64,000 nucleotides of DNA from an uncultured Eggerthellaceae bacterium (GTDB lineage: Bacteria > Actinomycetota > Coriobacteriia > Coriobacteriales > Eggerthellaceae). Numbering within the stretch: the first letter of the stretch is position 1; every line of letters begins with the position of its first letter. Below are positions 8,845 through 17,578 of the stretch, one piece after another. The translations under genes were made by a program, and so were the position numbers. The notes under the pieces were generated by a model, which searched no databases, had not been told where the DNA came from, and saw nothing but the letters and a program-made list of their open reading frames with translations. Location: assembly GCA_910588095.1 (NCBI GenBank), contig CAJUQH010000009.1, positions 11,004-75,003 of the forward strand, read 5' to 3'.

Positions 8845-10374
8845 ATGGACCGGCCTGACGGCACGGCATACCTGGCTGATCGCAAGCTCGCACCGCGCTC
8901 CCTGGGGCGCGTGCTGGTCTTAGGGCTGGGCAAGAGCGGGAGGGCCTGCGTGGAATACCTGCGCGCGCTGCTGGGCACCCGCGTGGAGGCGCTGGCTGTG
9001 GCCGCCGGCGCGTCGACCCCCGAGGCGCAGGCGTGGGCCGAAGGGCAGGCGTGCGAGGGCCTGCGCGTGGCCTTCGATCATGAGGACATAGAGGGCAGCT
9101 ACGACCTGTGCATAGCCAGCCCGGGCATATCGGAGCGGTCGGCCTTCTACCGCAGCGCGGCGGCCCACAGCGCCGAGGTGGTGAGCGAGGTGGAGTTCGC
9201 CTGGCGCGAGAGCGCGGCCGATGCGGTGTGGGTGGCCATCACCGGCACCAACGGCAAGACCACCACCACGGCCCTGACCGCCCACTTGCTGAAGGAGGCA
9301 GGGTTCGCGGCGGACGCCGTGGGCAACATCGGCGACTGCTGCATCGAGGCGGTGGCGGCAGGGCGCACCCAGGTGTACGTGGCCGAGGTGTCGTCGTACC
9401 AGCTGGCTTCCACGCGGCGCTTCGCGCCCCAGGCGGCGGTGATGCTCAACATAACCCCCGACCACCTGAGCTGGCACGGCAGCCATGAGGCCTACGTGGC
9501 CGCCAAGCAGAAGCTGCTGGCCAACCTGGGCAGCGTGCCGGGCGCGGTGGCGGTGCTCGATGCGGTGGACGGCACCGTGCGGGGCATGGTGCGCGCGCTG
9601 AAGGCGCTGCCTGATGCCGAGCGCGGCTTCGCCTACGTGCCCGTGGGGGCGAAGGGAGGCATCGGATGTGACATGCGGGCGATGTGCGGCAGCGCGAACG
9701 CGGCGTTCCTCGACGAGGAGGCGCCGGACGGCGGCATGCTGCACGTGGCCTTGGGCGGCTGCGACCATGCGCTGGTGAGCGCGGCCGATCTGGCCATCAA
9801 GGGGGCCCACAACGTGGGCAACGCCCTGGCGGCCGCTGCGGCGGCGTTGGCCGTGGGCGCGTCTCCCGATGCCGTGCGCGCGGGCCTGCGCAGCTTCGCG
9901 GCGCTCGAGCATCGCATCGAGCCGGCGGGAGCCGTGGGCGGCGTGGAATGCTACAACGACTCCAAGGCCACCAACGTCGACGCGGTGCTGGTGGCCCTGC
10001 GCGCCTTCGTGCCGCGCAAGCCCATCGTGCTGCTGGGCGGCCGCGACAAGGGCACCGATTTGGCGCCGCTCGTGGCGGCGTGCGAGGCCGACGCAGCGGC
10101 GGTGGTGCTGTTCGGCGAATCCCATGACCGCTTCTCCGAGGCGTTCTGCGGCACGTCGCCTTGCGCCTGCGGGGCCTGCCCCCCCATCCTGCACGCCGCG
10201 CATCTGGCCGACGCCCTCGACGCGGCCCTGGGCATCGCGGCCCCTGGCGACGTGGTGCTGCTCTCGCCTGCGTGCGCCTCGTTCGACGAGTTCTCCAGCT
10301 TCGAGGAGCGTGGCTGCGCCTTCAAGGCCCTCGTGGCCGAGCGCGCAGCCTCTGCCCCCGGGAAGCGGGCCTGA
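8845..10374 (+). CDS. murD: UDP-MurNAc-L-Ala--D-Glu ligase MurD
   Basis: Adds D-glutamate to UDP-MurNAc-L-alanine. The N-terminal Rossmann-like domain opens with VLVLGLGKSGRACVEYL, the P-loop is AITGTNGKTTTTALTAH, and the C-terminal domain has CYNDSKATNVDA and LLGGRDKGTDL, both typical of MurD. At 509 residues it is longer than most homologues (about 450), with an N-terminal tail of roughly 20 residues and Ala/Gly-rich loops. The ATG at 8845 follows GAAAGGGAAGGGGG. ftsW begins three bases after its stop. Confidence 0.96.
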   Translation: MDRPDGTAYLADRKLAPRSLGRVLVLGLGKSGRACVEYLRALLGTRVEALAVAAGASTPEAQAWAEGQACEGLRVAFDHEDIEGSYDLCIASPGISERSAFYRSAAAHSAEVVSEVEFAWRESAADAVWVAITGTNGKTTTTALTAHLLKEAGFAADAVGNIGDCCIEAVAAGRTQVYVAEVSSYQLASTRRFAPQAAVMLNITPDHLSWHGSHEAYVAAKQKLLANLGSVPGAVAVLDAVDGTVRGMVRALKALPDAERGFAYVPVGAKGGIGCDMRAMCGSANAAFLDEEAPDGGMLHVALGGCDHALVSAADLAIKGAHNVGNALAAAAAALAVGASPDAVRAGLRSFAALEHRIEPAGAVGGVECYNDSKATNVDAVLVALRAFVPRKPIVLLGGRDKGTDLAPLVAACEADAAAVVLFGESHDRFSEAFCGTSPCACGACPPILHAAHLADALDAALGIAAPGDVVLLSPACASFDEFSSFEERGCAFKALVAERAASAPGKRA

Positions 10375-10377
10375 GCC

Positions 10378-11565
10378 ATGGCCCGCATGCATCACGCATC
10401 CTCTGCCTCGAGCACGCAGCTGCCCCGCATGGCCCTCATCCTGGCCGTGCTGGCGCTGCTGCTCATCGGCCTGGTCATGGTGTATTCGGCCAGCTCGGTG
10501 AACGCCCTTTCCGAGGGCGGCTCGGCCATGGGCGGCTTCGTCAGCCAGGTGGTCTACGCGGTGCTGGGCATCGCGGCGGCCTTCGTGGTGTGGCAGATCA
10601 TCCCGTACCACGCCTGGGTGGGCCGGTTCGTGTGGGTGGTGTGGGGCGTGTCCATGGGGCTGCTCGTGCTCACCGCCATCATGGGCTCCACCGGCTACGG
10701 CGCCCAGCGCTGGCTCGAACTGGGCCCAGTGCGCTTCCAGCCTTCGGAGTTCGTCAAGATCGCCCTTGTGCTGGTGGCCGTGCGCGTGTTCTTCGACATC
10801 CGCGGCGGCACGGCCGAGGCCCGCATGTCGGTCATCCGCGTGCTGCTGTTCATCGTGGTACCGCTGTTCTTCCTGTACCAGACCCAGTCCGACCTGGGCA
10901 CCACCCTCATCTGCATCGTGGGCATATTGGCGGTCATGTGGCTGGGCGGCGTGAAGCCCTACATCCTCATAACCGTGGTGGTGCTCGGCGTGGCGTTCAT
11001 GGTGTTCGCCGTGTTCGGCACCGGCTACCGCAGCGGGCGCTTGGTGTACCTCGACCCCTGGAACGACGGCCAGGGCGGCTACGGCACCGGCTACAACATC
11101 ATCCGGTCGTATTACGCCTTCGCCGAGGGCGGGCTGTTCGGCGTGGGGCTGGGCAACTCGCACGAGAAGTACCAGTACCTGTTCGCCTCTGACTCCGACT
11201 TCATCTTCGCCGTGGTGGGCGAGGAGCTGGGGCTCGTGGGGGCCCTCACGGTCATAATCCTGTTCCTGGTGATGCTCGTTGCAGGGCTGCGCATATCCAG
11301 CATGTGCCCGGATGCCATGGGCAGCGTCATCGCCGGCGCCTTCACCACCATGCTGGTGTTCCAGGCGTTCCTCAACATCGGGTGCACCATCGGGGTGTTC
11401 CCCACCACGGGCAAGCCGCTGCCCTTCATATCGTCGGGCGGCTCGTCGATGATCGCCAGCTTGGCTATGGTCGGCTTCATCCTATCGGTTTCCAAGGGCG
11501 ACGACCCGGCTACGCGGCGCGGCAACCTGCGCGCGGTGCGCGTGGGCGCGGGGCCGCGGCCCTAA
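10378..11565 (+). CDS. ftsW: SEDS peptidoglycan polymerase FtsW
   Basis: SEDS-family glycosyltransferase that polymerises lipid II at the septum together with FtsI. Ten membrane segments can be traced across 395 residues. Typical motifs include MVYSASSV at the end of the first segment, GAQRWLELGPVRFQPSEFVKI, the SDSDFIFAVVGEELG loop and the C-terminal PFISSGGSSMIA. ATG 10378 lies just after the murD stop. Its place between murD and murG and the presence of ftsI in the same cluster favour FtsW over RodA. Confidence 0.96.
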   Translation: MARMHHASSASSTQLPRMALILAVLALLLIGLVMVYSASSVNALSEGGSAMGGFVSQVVYAVLGIAAAFVVWQIIPYHAWVGRFVWVVWGVSMGLLVLTAIMGSTGYGAQRWLELGPVRFQPSEFVKIALVLVAVRVFFDIRGGTAEARMSVIRVLLFIVVPLFFLYQTQSDLGTTLICIVGILAVMWLGGVKPYILITVVVLGVAFMVFAVFGTGYRSGRLVYLDPWNDGQGGYGTGYNIIRSYYAFAEGGLFGVGLGNSHEKYQYLFASDSDFIFAVVGEELGLVGALTVIILFLVMLVAGLRISSMCPDAMGSVIAGAFTTMLVFQAFLNIGCTIGVFPTTGKPLPFISSGGSSMIASLAMVGFILSVSKGDDPATRRGNLRAVRVGAGPRP

Positions 11566-11582
11566 AGGCGGAAGGAGCGGGA

Positions 11583-12698
11583 ATGGTCGTGGTTCTTTCG
11601 GGCGGCGGGACGGCGGGGCACATCAACCCCGCGCTGGCCCTGGCCGAGGAGCTTCAGGCGCGCGGCGCCGAGGTGCATTTCGCCGGCACGCCTGCGGGGC
11701 TCGAGGCGCGGCTCGTGCCCGAAGCGGGCATAGCGTACCAGGCGTTCGAGGCCAGCGGGTTCGACCGCAAGCACCCGCTTTCGCTGTTCAAGGGCATCGC
11801 CAAGATAGAGCGCAGCGCCCATAAGGCGAAGAAGTGGTTCTGCCAGATAGACCCTGACGTTGTGGTGGGCTTCGGCGGGTACGTGTCGATACCCGTGGCC
11901 CATGCGGCCGAGTCGATGGGAATACCGGTGGTGGTGCACGAGCAGAACTCCGTCATGGGCCTGGCCAACAAGTACCTGGCGAAGAAGGCCACGGCCATCT
12001 GTCTCACCTACGGGCATGCCGCCTGCGCGCTGGACAAGGCCGCGGCCGGCCGGGTGGAGCTCACCGGCAACCCGGTGCGCCGCCAGGTGCTCGAGGCCAC
12101 GCGGGCCCAGGGGCGCGAGCTGCTGGGCGTGCCCGACGACGCCGAGCTGCTGGTGGTGTTCGGCGGCAGCCTGGGCGCGCGCCACATCAACGAGGCGGTG
12201 GCAGGGCTGAAGGGCGAGCTGTTGGCGCGGCCGAACCTGCACGTGCTGCATGTGACCGGCCCCAAGGAGCTCGACCAGGTGACCGAGGCGCTGGCGCTGA
12301 CCGCTGACGAGGCCCAGCGCTGGCACGTGATGGGCTATTTGGACCAGATGGGCGCGGCGCTGGCGGCGGCCGATGCCGTGGTGTCGCGGGCGGGAGCCAC
12401 GTCGTTGGCCGAGATATCGGCCCGGGCGGTGCCGGCGCTGCTGGTGCCCTTCCCCCATGCCACCGAAGACCACCAGACCACCAACGCGCGCGCCTACGTG
12501 GAGGACGGCTGCGCGACCATGCTGGCCGACGCCGAGCTGACCGGGCCTGACGGCGCGCCTTCCGCGGCCTTCCGCGAGCGCGTGCTGGCGCTGGTGGACG
12601 ACGCCGACGCCCGTGCGGCCATGGCCGAGGCGGCTCGCGCCCAGAAGGCCAGCCACGCCGCCGAGAACTTGGCGGATGTTGTGTGCAGGGTGGCCTGA
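11583..12698 (+). CDS. murG: Undecaprenyl-PP-MurNAc-pentapeptide GlcNAc transferase MurG
   Basis: Peripheral membrane GT-B glycosyltransferase that converts lipid I to lipid II. The glycine-rich N-terminal loop is VVLSGGGTAGHINPALA (about 4-20), with VHEQNSVMGLANK in the first domain. The UDP-GlcNAc site lies around GSLGARHINE and SRAGATSLAEI, with PFPHATEDHQTTNA near the end. I choose ATG 11583, preceded by GGCGGAAGGAGCGGG, over a much longer in-frame extension through ftsW. This gives 371 residues, the normal size. Confidence 0.97.
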   Translation: MVVVLSGGGTAGHINPALALAEELQARGAEVHFAGTPAGLEARLVPEAGIAYQAFEASGFDRKHPLSLFKGIAKIERSAHKAKKWFCQIDPDVVVGFGGYVSIPVAHAAESMGIPVVVHEQNSVMGLANKYLAKKATAICLTYGHAACALDKAAAGRVELTGNPVRRQVLEATRAQGRELLGVPDDAELLVVFGGSLGARHINEAVAGLKGELLARPNLHVLHVTGPKELDQVTEALALTADEAQRWHVMGYLDQMGAALAAADAVVSRAGATSLAEISARAVPALLVPFPHATEDHQTTNARAYVEDGCATMLADAELTGPDGAPSAAFRERVLALVDDADARAAMAEAARAQKASHAAENLADVVCRVA

Positions 12699-12803
12699 CC
12701 CGGCGGCTTCTCGTTTACAATAGGTTCCGATGATGCGCGCGAGGGCCTGGCCTGCTGCGCGCCTGCAACTGCAACGGAAACGCACAACGAAATGGGAGCA
12801 TCC

Positions 12804-14210
12804 ATGGATCCTCGCACCCTACACTTCATCGGCATAGGCGGCGTGGGCATGAGCGGCATCGCTCGCGTGGCCCATGACCAGGGCTTCACCGTGAGCGGGT
12901 CCGACCTGCGCGAGAGCCGCTACACCAAGCAGCTGGCCGACGAGGGCATAACGGTGTTCATCGGCCAGGATGCGTCCCACGTGCCGGAGGGCGACCCCAT
13001 CGTGGTGGTGTCCACGGCCATCTTGGACAACAACCCCGAGCTCGTGGAGGCGAAGCGCCGCGGCCTGACCATCCGCCACCGCGCCGAGGCGCTGGCGGCG
13101 CTGGGCAAGGGGCTCAAGACCTTGGGCGTGGCGGGCACCCACGGCAAGACCACTACCAGCTCCATGCTGGCGTCCACCATGGACGCCATGGGCCTCGACC
13201 CCACGTTCCTGGTGGGCGGCATCGTGCGCGCCTACAGCAGCAACGCCCATTCGGGCAGTGGGGAATGCTACGTGGTGGAGGCTGACGAGTCGGACAAGTC
13301 GTTCACGTTCCTGGACCCGTTCGGCGTCATCGTGACCAACATCGAGGCCGACCACCTGGACCACTACGACGACCTGGCCGAGATATACGCGAAGTTCCGC
13401 GAGTTCATCGCCAGCGTGCCGCCCGAGGGCGTCGTGGTGGTGTGCGGCGACGACGCGAAGCTCGCCGACCTGGCGCGCCAGGCGGCCGTGGCGCCGGTGG
13501 TCACCTATGGGCTCTCGGAAGGCTGCGACGCGCGCGTGACCGCCTACGAGGCCAAGGGCGCAGGCTCGCGCTTCACGCTGGCGCTGCCCGACGGGCGCGA
13601 GGTGAAAAGCGCCATCAAGCAGAACCCGGGCATCCACAACGTGCAGAACGGCGCGGCGGTGCTCGTGCTGCTGGACGCGCTGGGCTACGACGTGGAGGCT
13701 GCGGCCGAGCAGCTGGCGCAGTTCGCTGGCGTGCGGCGCCGCTTCGACGTGGTGGGCGAGGCCCGGGGCGTCACCGTGGTGGATGACTACGCGCACCATC
13801 CCACCGAGATAGCTGCCACGCTGCGCGCCGCCAAGGAGCTGGACTTCGGGCGCGTGCACGTGCTGTTCCAGCCGCACCGCTACTCGCGGGCCGGGCTGTT
13901 CACCGACGTGCTGCACGACGAGTTCGGGCGCGCGTTCGACCAGGCCGACACCGTGACGTTCATGGACGTGTACCCCGCGGGCGAGACGCCCGTTCCCGGC
14001 ATAACGGGCCAGACCTTCCTGAACGTGGTGCTCGACCACGAGGGGCACCCCGCGGCTACCAGCTACGTGCCGCGGCGCATCGACGTGGTGCCGCACCTCA
14101 TGGACGTGGCGCGCGAGGGCGACCTGGTCATAACCATGGGTGCCGGCGACGTGACCTCCATCGGGCCGGTGCTGGTCAACGAGCTGGCCCAGCAGGAGGC
14201 GGGCGCCTAG
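12804..14210 (+). CDS. murC: UDP-MurNAc--L-alanine ligase MurC
   Basis: First Mur ligase of the pathway, adding L-Ala to UDP-MurNAc. It has LHFIGIGGVGMSGIAR at the N-terminus, the P-loop GVAGTHGKTTTSSML and the C-terminal VDDYAHHPTEI signature. ATG 12804 has GGGAG five bases upstream. An alternative in-frame ATG at 12792 overlaps that site and would add four residues. A gap of about 100 bases after murG contains a TACAAT at 12716-12721 that could be a -10 element, but no convincing -35. murB follows directly. Confidence 0.97.
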   Translation: MDPRTLHFIGIGGVGMSGIARVAHDQGFTVSGSDLRESRYTKQLADEGITVFIGQDASHVPEGDPIVVVSTAILDNNPELVEAKRRGLTIRHRAEALAALGKGLKTLGVAGTHGKTTTSSMLASTMDAMGLDPTFLVGGIVRAYSSNAHSGSGECYVVEADESDKSFTFLDPFGVIVTNIEADHLDHYDDLAEIYAKFREFIASVPPEGVVVVCGDDAKLADLARQAAVAPVVTYGLSEGCDARVTAYEAKGAGSRFTLALPDGREVKSAIKQNPGIHNVQNGAAVLVLLDALGYDVEAAAEQLAQFAGVRRRFDVVGEARGVTVVDDYAHHPTEIAATLRAAKELDFGRVHVLFQPHRYSRAGLFTDVLHDEFGRAFDQADTVTFMDVYPAGETPVPGITGQTFLNVVLDHEGHPAATSYVPRRIDVVPHLMDVAREGDLVITMGAGDVTSIGPVLVNELAQQEAGA

Positions 14211-14212
14211 CC

Positions 14213-15220
14213 ATGGCAGGGCATCAGGCACAGGGCCGGGGCACCGGCCAGGGCAGCGCTGCCCCTTGCGCCGGCCGCAGCAGGGCTGGCCGCGTGGCCG
14301 CCCATGCGGCGCCGTTGGAGGCGCTGCTGGTGGGCAAGGGCTTCGACGGCGACGTGCGTCCGAACGAGCCCATGGCGCGGCACACCACCTACCGCATCGG
14401 CGGGCCAGCGCGCTTCTTCGTGAACGTGCACTCGCTCGGCGCGCTTGGCCAGTTGGTGGGCGTGTGCCAGGCCGAGGGCGTGCCCTGGGTGGTGGTAGGC
14501 CGCGGCTCGAACCTGCTCGTGGCCGACGAGGGCTTCCCCGGCGTGGTGATCACGCTCGGGCGCGACTTCCGCAACCTGCGCATGGACGCCCAAGCTGCCC
14601 GTTGCGTCGCGGGCGCCGGCGCGCTGCTGGCCACCGTGGTGCAGGAGGCGTTCCGGGCGGCGTGCTCGGGGCTTGAGTTCGCAGTGGGCACGCCGGGCAC
14701 CATCGGCGGGGCGCTGCGCATGAACGCCGGCACGCGTGACGAGGGCATCGGCGCGCGGGTGGCCAGCGTGGCAGTGCTCGAGCCGAGCGGCGCCATGGTG
14801 CGCAAGGCCGGGTCGGACATCGAATGGGGCTACCGCACCACGTCCTTCGCGCCCGACGAGACCATCCTCGAATGCGAGCTGGCGCTTGAGCCGGGCGACG
14901 CGCTGGCCATGCAACGGGCCATGGAGTCGAAGATGACGCGGCGCAAGTCCACCCAGCCCTTGGGCAAGCCCAGCTGCGGCAGCGTGTTCCGCAATCCCGA
15001 AGGCGCCAGCGTGGGCGCGCTCATCGACGGGCTGGGGCTCAAGGGTGCCAGCGTGGGCGGCGCGCGCGTGTCCGACGTGCACGCCAACTTCATCGTGAAC
15101 GAGGGCGGCGCCACCGCGGCCGACGTGCGGGCGCTCATCGACCTTGTGCGGGGCAAGGTGAGCAAGGCCCATGGCATCGAGCTCGTGCCGGAGGTGAGGT
15201 TCCTTGGCTTCGACGCATAG
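14213..15220 (+). CDS. murB: UDP-N-acetylenolpyruvoylglucosamine reductase MurB (type II)
   Basis: FAD- and NADPH-dependent reductase making UDP-MurNAc. The FAD-binding segment reads VVVGRGSNLLVAD, followed by GLEFAVGTPGTIGGALRMNAG. The catalytic serine lies in PSCGSVFRNP. The compact C-terminus without the type I insertion marks it as type II. The first 35 residues are a Gly/Ala/Arg-rich tail that is not conserved. The murC stop and this ATG are separated by two bases, and the 3' end overlaps ftsQ by 17 bases, so translation is probably coupled. Confidence 0.96.
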   Translation: MAGHQAQGRGTGQGSAAPCAGRSRAGRVAAHAAPLEALLVGKGFDGDVRPNEPMARHTTYRIGGPARFFVNVHSLGALGQLVGVCQAEGVPWVVVGRGSNLLVADEGFPGVVITLGRDFRNLRMDAQAARCVAGAGALLATVVQEAFRAACSGLEFAVGTPGTIGGALRMNAGTRDEGIGARVASVAVLEPSGAMVRKAGSDIEWGYRTTSFAPDETILECELALEPGDALAMQRAMESKMTRRKSTQPLGKPSCGSVFRNPEGASVGALIDGLGLKGASVGGARVSDVHANFIVNEGGATAADVRALIDLVRGKVSKAHGIELVPEVRFLGFDA

Positions 15221-16226
15221 GCGCAACCCAGCCGGCGGTCGCAGCCAGGTGCAGCGCGCGGCACGAAGCAACGCCCGGGCGTCGGCACGGGCCCGCAGCA
15301 GCGCCACGGCGCGGCCGAGCTCGCGGTCGCTGCGGGGCGAGCGGCGCAGCGCTTCGCTGGGCAGCGGCGTCGCGGGCGGCCAGGGACGCAACGTCACCTC
15401 GGTACGCCTGGGCGACGTGCAGCGCCAAGCCAAGAGGGACCGCAAACGCCCCGCGCGGCGGCGCACGGCCATCGTGGTGGCTGCGGTGCTGGCCGTGCTG
15501 GTGGCGCTGGCCGTGGGGGTCATCGCGCTCATGCGGGCACCGGTGTTCGTCATAGAGAACCTGGACGTGCAGGGTGCCGACCACCTTACCGGCGACGAGA
15601 TATCGCACCTGGTCAACGTGCCCGAGGGCACGACGCTGCTCAGCGTGGACGCCGACGGCATAGCCAACAGCCTGAAGCGCGACGCCTGGGTGGAGGAAGT
15701 GCAGGTGAACCGCCAGTTCCCCTCGACGCTGCAGGTGGTGGTCACCGAGCGCCAGGTGGGCGCCATCATCGAGGTGCCTACGGGCTCGACCCAGCTCATG
15801 CAGATATGGGCCATGTCCACCGATGGCATGTGGCTCATGCCCATTCCCGCGCGCGATTCCGACGTGGGCAAGAACATCAGCCAGAAGATATACGAGGACG
15901 CCGACTCGGCCATGCGCATCGTGGGGCTGCCTGCGGGCATCAAGCCCGAGATAGGCACCTATTGCACCGACGACGCCGTGAACGACGCGCTGTCCATCGT
16001 GGACGGCATGACCACCGAGCTGGCCAGCCAGGTGCGCACCGTGTCGGCCGCCGACCCGTCCTCGACCCTCATAACGCTTACCAACGGCGTCGAGATAGCC
16101 TTCGGCGATGCGCAGAACATCCGCGAGAAGGAGCGCATCTGCCTGGAGATACTGAGCAAGAACGAAGGGAAGGTGGCGTACATCAACGTGCGCGTGCCCG
16201 AGCGCCCGACGTATCGGGCGGCTTAG
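15204..16226 (+). CDS. ftsQ: Divisome protein FtsQ/DivIB with POTRA domain
   Basis: Bitopic membrane protein of the FtsQ/DivIB family, which scaffolds FtsL and FtsB. It has a basic cytoplasmic N-terminus of about 88 residues, one membrane span at about 89-110, a POTRA domain (from FVIENLDVQGADHLTGDEI to roughly 180) and the FtsQ C-terminal domain ending in INVRVPERPTYR. The start is TTG 15204, placed six bases after a very strong GGAGGTGAGG inside the murB 3' end. In many genomes ftsA and ftsZ come next; here galU does. Confidence 0.93.
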   Translation: MASTHRRNPAGGRSQVQRAARSNARASARARSSATARPSSRSLRGERRSASLGSGVAGGQGRNVTSVRLGDVQRQAKRDRKRPARRRTAIVVAAVLAVLVALAVGVIALMRAPVFVIENLDVQGADHLTGDEISHLVNVPEGTTLLSVDADGIANSLKRDAWVEEVQVNRQFPSTLQVVVTERQVGAIIEVPTGSTQLMQIWAMSTDGMWLMPIPARDSDVGKNISQKIYEDADSAMRIVGLPAGIKPEIGTYCTDDAVNDALSIVDGMTTELASQVRTVSAADPSSTLITLTNGVEIAFGDAQNIREKERICLEILSKNEGKVAYINVRVPERPTYRAA

Positions 16227-16265
16227 GCGGTGCGCCGTGGCGGCGCTTCGAGAAAGGAAAGAACG

Positions 16266-17072
16266 ATGAAGGCACTCATACCTGCGGCAGGGCTCGGCAC
16301 CCGGTTCCTGCCCGCCACCAAGGCCGTCCCCAAGGAGATGCTGCTGGTGGTGGACCGTCCCGCCATCCAGTACGTGGTGGAGGAAGGGCTGGCCTCGGCG
16401 GCTGACGAGGTGGTCATCATCAACAGCCCCGAGAAGACCGCCATCGAGGCGCACTTCACGCCCGACCCCGACTTCGTGGCGCTGCTGCGCGAGCGCGGGA
16501 AGGACGCGTACGCCGACGCGGTGGAGTACGTGGGCAACCTGAACGTGAGCTACGTGTACCAGCGCGAGGCCTTGGGGCTCGGGCACGCCGTGCGCTGCGC
16601 GGCCGAGAAGACCGGCGGCGAGCCGTTCTACGTGTTGTTGGGCGACGTGCTGGTGCCGGGCAACCAGATGCTGCCGGCTATGCAGGCCGTGAGCGATGCC
16701 CACGACGGGGCCAGCGTCATCGCCGTCATGCCCGTGCCCGACGACCAGGTGAGCCGCTTCGGCGTCATCGCCGGGGCCGAGGTGGAGCCGGGCGTGTGGA
16801 AGGTGGACAGTCTGGTGGAGAAGCCGGCGCTGGAGGATGCGCCCTCGAACCTGGCCGTGTTCGGCCGCTACCTGCTCAGCCCGCGGGTGATGGAGCTGCT
16901 GGCCGACGTCGAGCCCGGCGTGGGCGGCGAGATCCAGCTCACCGACGCGCTGGACGCGGTGCTGCGCGAGGAGGAGATGTACGCGCTAGTGGTCGACCCG
17001 GCCGACGGATTCGACACCGGCACCGTCGAGAGCTGGCTCGAGACGAACAACACGCTGTTCGCGCGCCGCTAG
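16266..17072 (+). CDS. galU: UTP--glucose-1-phosphate uridylyltransferase GalU
   Basis: Makes UDP-glucose from UTP and glucose-1-phosphate for glycan and exopolysaccharide synthesis. The nucleotidyltransferase signature ALIPAAGLGTRFLPATKAV is at the extreme N-terminus, with KEMLLVVDRPAIQYVVEE next and VGGEIQLTDAL near the C-terminus. ATG 16266 follows GAAAGGAAAGAAC; an extension upstream to 16230 lacks a ribosome-binding site. 268 residues, slightly short for the family. Last gene of the unit, with a terminator 23 bases later. Confidence 0.96.
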   Translation: MKALIPAAGLGTRFLPATKAVPKEMLLVVDRPAIQYVVEEGLASAADEVVIINSPEKTAIEAHFTPDPDFVALLRERGKDAYADAVEYVGNLNVSYVYQREALGLGHAVRCAAEKTGGEPFYVLLGDVLVPGNQMLPAMQAVSDAHDGASVIAVMPVPDDQVSRFGVIAGAEVEPGVWKVDSLVEKPALEDAPSNLAVFGRYLLSPRVMELLADVEPGVGGEIQLTDALDAVLREEEMYALVVDPADGFDTGTVESWLETNNTLFARR

Positions 17073-17094
17073 CGCGATTCTGTAGAGTGGACGC

Positions 17095-17126
17095 AACAGG
17101 GGCCTTTCGGGGCCCCTGTTCTGTTT
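17095..17126 (+). terminator. Rho-independent-type terminator after galU
   Basis: Ten-base perfect stem AACAGGGGCC (17095-17104) with GGCCCCTGTT (17111-17120), loop of six, followed by CTGTTT. It closes the dcw-galU unit. Confidence 0.8.
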
Positions 17127-17289
17127 GCGAGGTGGCGGTTTCGTAGTGCTCGGCCGCCTTGGGTCGCGTCCTCGGTTTCTTCATGTTGAGTGAGAGTTGC
17201 CAGCTCGTTGGGCCTTTTTCCGGGCGGAATCTGCTGGCAGTATCGTTGGATAACGGCACCTGCCTTGCGCAAAGTCGCGCGGCTTTGAT

Positions 17290-17520
17290 ACACTCCAAGG
17301 TGCTAAACAACGGTCCTCTGCATAGAGGAATCGCAAACAAACGAATATCAGCTTCTTTGAGCAATGGATTCTTCTTTCCATCGAACAAGGTATAAAGAGG
17401 GCATCTGCCTATCAAGACACCTTGCTTGCTGGAAACATCCAGTTTGTTTGCGATCTTGTTGTTTAGCGACTGTGGTGGATGCCCTCCTTATCCATCGGTC
17501 GCTGAGCAAGCAACCTGACC
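17290..17520. other. Intergenic region with interleaved inverted repeats
   Basis: No credible gene between galU and the surface protein gene, but several long complementary segments: GCTAAACAAC 17302-17311 with 17458-17467; ATCGCAAACAAAC 17330-17342 with 17442-17454; TAAAGAGGGCATC 17393-17405 with 17478-17490 (one mismatch); TTGCTTGCT 17422-17430 with 17505-17513. The first two pairs nest, while the third and fourth cross them, as in a pseudoknot or in two alternative folds. It ends about 60 bases before the next start codon, so it would be the 5' leader of that gene. Not matched to a known RNA family. Confidence 0.5.
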
Positions 17521-17578
17521 ATAAGGGTCTCCTCCGCAGTGTGGTAAACGACCGCACCACGGGAAGGAGCCGGTTGCA

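Noticed and set aside
12699..12803. Internal promoter before murC (TACAAT at 12716-12721)
   Set aside because: No -35 element at a usable distance; kept only as a remark in the murC entry.
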